Assembly: GCF_028767125.1 (NCBI RefSeq)
Contig: NZ_JAKCWP010000001.1
Span: 434,001 to 498,000 of the forward strand
Direction of reading: 5' to 3'
DNA length: 64,000 nucleotides
Origin: Chelativorans sp. YIM 93263
GTDB taxonomy: Bacteria; Pseudomonadota; Alphaproteobacteria; Rhizobiales; Rhizobiaceae
Shown here piece after piece: positions 58,293 through 64,000 of this stretch. Position 1 is the first letter of the stretch; every line of letters begins with the position of its first letter. The notes under the pieces were generated by a model, which was given only the letters and a program-made list of their open reading frames with translations, was not told the DNA's origin and did no database searches. A program made the position numbers and the translations under genes.

Positions 58293-60698
58293 ATGAAATT
58301 CACACTCTCCTGGCTCAAGGACCACCTCGACACGCAAGCCACGCTCGACGAGATAGTGGAAAAACTCACCATGATCGGACTCGAGGTCGAGTCCGTCGAC
58401 GACAAATCGGCGCTGAAACCCTTCGTCATCGCCAAGGTCCTCTCAGCGGAAAAGCATCCCGACGCCGACCGGCTGAAGGTGCTGTCCGTGGATCAAGGCG
58501 ACGGAAAGCCGGTTCAGGTGATCTGCGGCGCGCCGAATGCCCGCACGGGCCTCGTCGGCGCCTTTGCCGCGCCCGGCACGTATGTGCCCGGCATCGACAC
58601 CACGCTGTCGGTGGGCAAGATCCGCGGCGTGGAAAGCCACGGCATGATGTGCTCGGAACGCGAGCTTCAGCTCTCCGACGAGCACACCGGAATCATCGAC
58701 TTGCCGGAGGATGCGCCGGTGGGCGCATCCTTTGCCGAATGGGCAAAGCTCGACGACCCAGTCATCGAGATCGGACTGACGCCAAATCGTCCCGATTGCA
58801 CCAGCGTTTACGGTATTGCGCGCGATCTGGCCGCCGCCGGTCTCGGCACGCTGAAGGAGGGCGCGATCGAGCCGGTGGCCGGACAGGACGCTTGCCCCGT
58901 CGATGTAAAGATCGAGGCGCCGGAGCTCTGTCCGGGCTTCGCGCTTCGGCAGGTTTCGGGCGTGAAGAACGGTGCCTCGCCTAAATGGATGCAGCAGCGC
59001 CTGATGGCCATCGGACTGCGCCCCATCAACGCGCTGGTGGACATCACCAATTATGTCACCTTTGATCGCGGGCGGCCTCTGCACGTCTTCGATGCGGCAA
59101 AAGTGAAGGGCGATCTCGTCATCCGCCGCGGAAAGGAAGGCGAAAAGCTGCTGGCGCTTGACGGGCGCGAATACGAGCTCGGGCCCGATAATTGCGTGAT
59201 TGCCGACGAGAACGGTGTGGAATCAATCGCTGGCGTGATGGGCGGTGAACATTCCGGCTGCGATGAGAACACGACCGATGTGCTGATCGAATCGGCGCTC
59301 TGGGAGCCCTACAACATCGCGCGCACCGGGCGCGATCTCGGCATCATTACCGATGCGCGCTACCGCTTCGAGCGGGGCGTCGATCCGGAATTCATGGTTC
59401 CGGGGTTGGAGCTGGCCACGCATCTTGTTCAGGAAAACTGTGGCGGCGTGGCCTCCGAACGCCGGGTTGTTGGTTATGAGGGCCATACGCCGAAGCGGGT
59501 CACCTTCCCGACGCAGGAAGTCGAGCGGCTGACCGGTCTGGATGTACCGGGCGAGGAGAGCCTTTCCATCCTCTCCCGCCTTGGGTTCGAGCCGCAGGGC
59601 TCCGGCGAAACGGTCGAGGTGGCCGTGCCTTCCTGGCGGCCGGACGTCGATGGCAAGGCCGATCTGGTTGAGGAGGTGATGCGCATCCACGGGGTGAACC
59701 GGATCGAGCCGCAGGTCATGGTCTCGAAGGACACCGTGAGCACCCGCGTTCTCACCACGGGCCAGATTCGCACGCGTGCTGCCAAGCGGGCGCTCGGCGT
59801 ACGCGGCATGATGGAGGCCGTGACCTGGAGCTTCGTTCCCGAAACCCATGCGAAGCTTTTTGCGGGCGATCACCCGGTGCAGATTCTGGCAAATCCGATC
59901 GCTTCGGATATGTCGGCCATGCGGCCGTCATTGCTGCCGGGCCTGGTCGCCGCCGCGCAGCGTAACGCCGACCGCGGCTTTGCCGATGTGGCGCTCTTCG
60001 AAGTGGGCGCTGCCTATGAAGGCGACCGCCCGGAAAACCAGCGCCAGACCGCCGGCGGTGTCCGGCGCGGCACCGCGCGCCTCGAAGGCGCGGGCCGCAA
60101 CTGGTCGGGCAACGTGGCGCCGGTCGACGTCTTTGTAGCGAAGGCGGATGCGCTGGCCGTACTGGAGGCCTGCGGCGCGCCGGTGGACAAGGTGCAGATC
60201 GAGGCAGGCGGGCCAGACTGGTATCACCCGGGCCGCTCCGGCACGATCAAGCTCGGCCCCAAGATCGTGCTCGGCACCTTCGGCGAGTTCCACCCCAGGA
60301 TGTTGGAGGCGCTGGATGTGAGCGGACCGCTCTGCGGCTTCGAGATCTTCATCGATGCCATTCCTGAGCCCAAGGCACGCGCCACCCGCACCAAGCCGCG
60401 CCTCGACATTTCACCTTTCCAGGCGGTCAAGCGCGACTTCGCCTTCGTGGTGGACAGGGAGGTCGAGGCGGCCCGCCTCACCCGTGCGGCCGCCGCAGCC
60501 GACAAGAAACTGATCAGGGATGTCGGCGTCTTCGACGTGTTCGAAGGGGCCTCTCTCGGCGAAGACAAGAAGTCCGTGGCGATCGAGGTGACCATACAGC
60601 CGGTGGAAAAGACGCTGACCGAGGAGGATTTCGAGGCGCTCGCGGACCGCATCGTCCAGAATGTCGGCAAGCAGACGGGTGGTGTTCTGCGGGGCTGA
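58293..60698 (+). CDS. pheT: Phenylalanyl-tRNA synthetase beta subunit PheT
   Basis: PheT recognises tRNA-Phe and edits misacylated Tyr-tRNA. The 801-residue protein has the N-terminal tRNA-binding OB domain (about 40-150). The B3/B4 editing region (about 205-380) includes [14 protein letters not shown], and B5 (about 400-475) follows. A catalytic-like core and a C-terminal anticodon-binding (FDX-ACB) domain ending [15 protein letters not shown] complete it. The length is typical. Confidence 0.97.
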   Translation: MKFTLSWLKDHLDTQATLDEIVEKLTMIGLEVESVDDKSALKPFVIAKVLSAEKHPDADRLKVLSVDQGDGKPVQVICGAPNARTGLVGAFAAPGTYVPGIDTTLSVGKIRGVESHGMMCSERELQLSDEHTGIIDLPEDAPVGASFAEWAKLDDPVIEIGLTPNRPDCTSVYGIARDLAAAGLGTLKEGAIEPVAGQDACPVDVKIEAPELCPGFALRQVSGVKNGASPKWMQQRLMAIGLRPINALVDITNYVTFDRGRPLHVFDAAKVKGDLVIRRGKEGEKLLALDGREYELGPDNCVIADENGVESIAGVMGGEHSGCDENTTDVLIESALWEPYNIARTGRDLGIITDARYRFERGVDPEFMVPGLELATHLVQENCGGVASERRVVGYEGHTPKRVTFPTQEVERLTGLDVPGEESLSILSRLGFEPQGSGETVEVAVPSWRPDVDGKADLVEEVMRIHGVNRIEPQVMVSKDTVSTRVLTTGQIRTRAAKRALGVRGMMEAVTWSFVPETHAKLFAGDHPVQILANPIASDMSAMRPSLLPGLVAAAQRNADRGFADVALFEVGAAYEGDRPENQRQTAGGVRRGTARLEGAGRNWSGNVAPVDVFVAKADALAVLEACGAPVDKVQIEAGGPDWYHPGRSGTIKLGPKIVLGTFGEFHPRMLEALDVSGPLCGFEIFIDAIPEPKARATRTKPRLDISPFQAVKRDFAFVVDREVEAARLTRAAAAADKKLIRDVGVFDVFEGASLGEDKKSVAIEVTIQPVEKTLTEEDFEALADRIVQNVGKQTGGVLRG

Positions 60699-61026
60699 GG
60701 GACCGTAGCGAAAGAATCGTCAGCGGATCATCTACAGTACGCCGGCGCTTATTTCGATCGGCTGCGCAACGCCTCTCGCGGCATAGCGGGGCCGATCCGC
60801 GAGACGCTGCGGCCGTGCCCGCGGCTTCGACCGGCCGAACTGGAGGATTGTTCTGGCGCCCTCTACACCACGGCGCGGAACCACCTCACCGGCCGCACGA
60901 GCGAGAACGTTGATCCCCTCTACGGAATGATGTCGGCACGCCGCTCCAATCCAACGTGGTCGATTTCGATGTGGACCTCATCGTGGAGCGGCGATAGGTT
61001 CCCGAAACATTCTTGAGGAGGACACC
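60699..61026 (+). other. Gene-free gap with possible remnant of an unrecognised gene
   Basis: No complete gene fits in this 328-base gap. In one plus-strand frame (about 60736-60990) a long stop-free reading shows AYFDRLRNASRGI and [17 protein letters not shown]. In the adjacent frame a coherent C-terminal-like [15 protein letters not shown] ends in TAG at 60995-60997. The frame change and lack of a start point to a decayed fragment. I do not recognise the parent family. Confidence 0.35.
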
Positions 61027-62013
61027 ATGTTCCGCTGGGGTATTCTATCCACGGCCAAGATCGGCCGGGAATTCGTAATTCCGCAACTGCTGGACGCCGA
61101 GAACGGCGTGGTCACCGCGATCGCCAGCCGCGACGAGGCACGGGGCAAGGCGGTCGCCGACCGTTTCGGCATCCCACATGTCTTTTCGTCATATGACGCG
61201 CTCCTGGCTTCCTCGGAGGTGGACGGTGTCTATATCCCGCTCCCCACGTCCCAGCATGTCGAGTGGGCTGTAAAGGCGGCCGACGCGAAAAAGCATGTGC
61301 TTGTCGAAAAACCTTTGGCGCTGGAGGCGGAGGATATTCGTCAGGTGATCGAGGCGCGGGACCGCAACGGCGTACTCGTCTCCGAGGCGTTCATGGTCAC
61401 CTACCACCCTCAATGGCGGAAAGTGCGCGAGCTGATCGCAGAGGGCGCCATCGGCCGCCTGCATCACGTACAGGGCGCGTTCTCTTATCACAACATCGAT
61501 CCCGACAATATGCGCAACCGGCCCGAGCTCGGCGGCGGCGGTTTGCCGGACATCGGCGTTTACCCGACCGTCACCACGCGCTTTGCGACAGGCCGCGAGC
61601 CGGAGCGCATCCAGGCCACGGTCGAGCGCGATCCGAAGTTCGGCACCGACATCTATGCAAGCGTGAAGGCGGATTTCGGCGCCTTCGAAATGAGTTTTTA
61701 CGTCTCCACGCAGATGGCCGCCCGTCAGCAGATGATCTTCCACGGTGACAAGGGCTTCATCGACGTCGCGACGCCCTTCAATTCACGGGTCTACGGCGAC
61801 GATTGCGTCACGTTGCACAGCGCCGACCACGCAAGCGCCACCGTCTACCGCTTTAGTGACCAGCGCCAGTACCGCTTGCAGGCGGAGGCGTTCGTCCGCG
61901 CGGTGAACGGCGAGGCCGTCTCGATCTTCACGCTGGAAGAATCGCTGCATAATCAGAAGGTTATCGACGCAATATTCCGCGCTGGCGAGCATGATGGCTG
62001 GGAGGCGGTATAG
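61027..62013 (+). CDS. Gfo/Idh/MocA-family oxidoreductase
   Basis: This 328-residue protein has the N-terminal Rossmann fold with the start [20 protein letters not shown], the family lysine motif [14 protein letters not shown], and a C-terminal domain with [14 protein letters not shown]. Members are NAD(P)-dependent sugar or inositol dehydrogenases; the substrate cannot be deduced. No sugar transporter or kinase adjoins it, so the pathway is unknown. The ATG follows GAGGAG seven bases upstream. Confidence 0.88.
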   Translation: MFRWGILSTAKIGREFVIPQLLDAENGVVTAIASRDEARGKAVADRFGIPHVFSSYDALLASSEVDGVYIPLPTSQHVEWAVKAADAKKHVLVEKPLALEAEDIRQVIEARDRNGVLVSEAFMVTYHPQWRKVRELIAEGAIGRLHHVQGAFSYHNIDPDNMRNRPELGGGGLPDIGVYPTVTTRFATGREPERIQATVERDPKFGTDIYASVKADFGAFEMSFYVSTQMAARQQMIFHGDKGFIDVATPFNSRVYGDDCVTLHSADHASATVYRFSDQRQYRLQAEAFVRAVNGEAVSIFTLEESLHNQKVIDAIFRAGEHDGWEAV

Positions 62014-62036
62014 ATCGCTCACTTTGCCTGGAAACG

Positions 62037-62124
62037 GCGCCAAGTCGCGGATTTTTGCTGTTCCCAGGGGTGAAAGTTGCCTTGCGCGACAAAAACGCTG
62101 TTCCTATATACGCGCCAAGTCGCG
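62037..62124. repeat. 13-base direct repeat upstream of dnaK
   Basis: GCGCCAAGTCGCG occurs at 62037-62049 and again at 62112-62124, 75 bases apart and on either side of the probable promoter. Regulatory meaning is unknown; a chance duplication is possible. Confidence 0.55.
62081..62110 (+). promoter_or_regulatory. Sigma-32 (RpoH)-type promoter of dnaK
   Basis: CTTGCG (62081-62086) and CCTATATA (62103-62110) with 16 bases between match the heat-shock promoter pattern of alphaproteobacteria, with the -35 CTTG and -10 CCTATAT forms. The dnaK ATG is 122 bases downstream. Confidence 0.7.
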
Positions 62125-62231
62125 TACCCGCGTTCCCTCGACAGAACGCATCGCGGCATTTTCTTGTGAACAGGGGCTGTTGCCTGGAACGCCGGAATGG
62201 GTCCTGACAGTCTGCTTAGTGGAGAGAATGA

Positions 62232-64000
<1,769 letters not shown>

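Overview
The window reads as one contiguous piece of an alphaproteobacterial chromosome, most likely from the Rhizobiales (Hyphomicrobiales), perhaps a Phyllobacteriaceae-type organism. The evidence is gene order and family content: parAB-rsmG-mnmG-mnmE with parS sites, rho-hemJ-hemE facing ppsR-maf-aroE-coaE-dnaQ across an origin-like gap, ChvG/ChvI beside pckA and a short HPr kinase, a DivL-type kinase after ahcY, and alphaproteobacterial AddB/AddA. The genus is inference. No rRNA, tRNA, CRISPR array, prophage or insertion sequence was seen; this is core chromosome.

Layout. 1-343: 5' part of a membrane-anchored hypothetical gene running off the left edge. 570-6306 (minus): parB, parA, rsmG, mnmG, mnmE, with four parS or parS-like sites between 2.9 and 5.0 kb. 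6363-8378: a YyaL/DUF255 protein. 8399-11433 (minus): rho, hemJ, hemE. 11434-11826: the probable chromosome origin, with six GANTC sites in 178 bp, degenerate DnaA boxes and an AT-rich block. The genes on either side are transcribed away from it. 11827-19635 (mostly plus): ppsR, maf, aroE, coaE, dnaQ, then secB and fxsA (minus), a Tim44-like gene, mltA, an Smr protein and an XRE regulator. 19723-22931 (minus): DUF1402, hslU, a decayed GNAT acetyltransferase and hslV.

23084-27686 (plus): hisB-DUF2628-hisH-hisA-hisF-hisE-coaA, a tightly packed histidine operon. 27683-30513 (minus): alkB, arfB, pckA. 30851-34742 (plus): chvI, chvG, hprK, a PTS EIIA protein and ptsH, linking envelope/acid sensing to PTS phosphorylation. 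34746-34769: a perfect inverted repeat in front of ahcY. 34856-46689: ahcY, divL (Tyr in place of the phospho-acceptor His), tsaE, addB, addA, trxA. 46762-52171 (minus): trpF-trpB-cutA-trpA-accD-folC.

52172-52853 has no credible gene but many GC-rich stems and is the least explained stretch. 52854-55090 (minus): a DUF45 metallopeptidase, DUF2852 and an alpha/beta hydrolase. 55280-60698 (plus): infC (apparent AUU start), rpmI, rplT, pheS, a GFA-family gene and pheT. 60699-61026 holds possible gene debris. The window ends with a Gfo/Idh/MocA oxidoreductase and dnaK, which is preceded by a sigma-32-like promoter and cut by the right edge.

The ParABS system and origin segregate the chromosome, and DivL belongs to the same cell-cycle circuitry. 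Most other genes are housekeeping functions in translation, proteolysis, repair and amino-acid synthesis. Start codons were chosen from ribosome-binding sites, family N-termini and overlaps, so several differ from the longest open frame.
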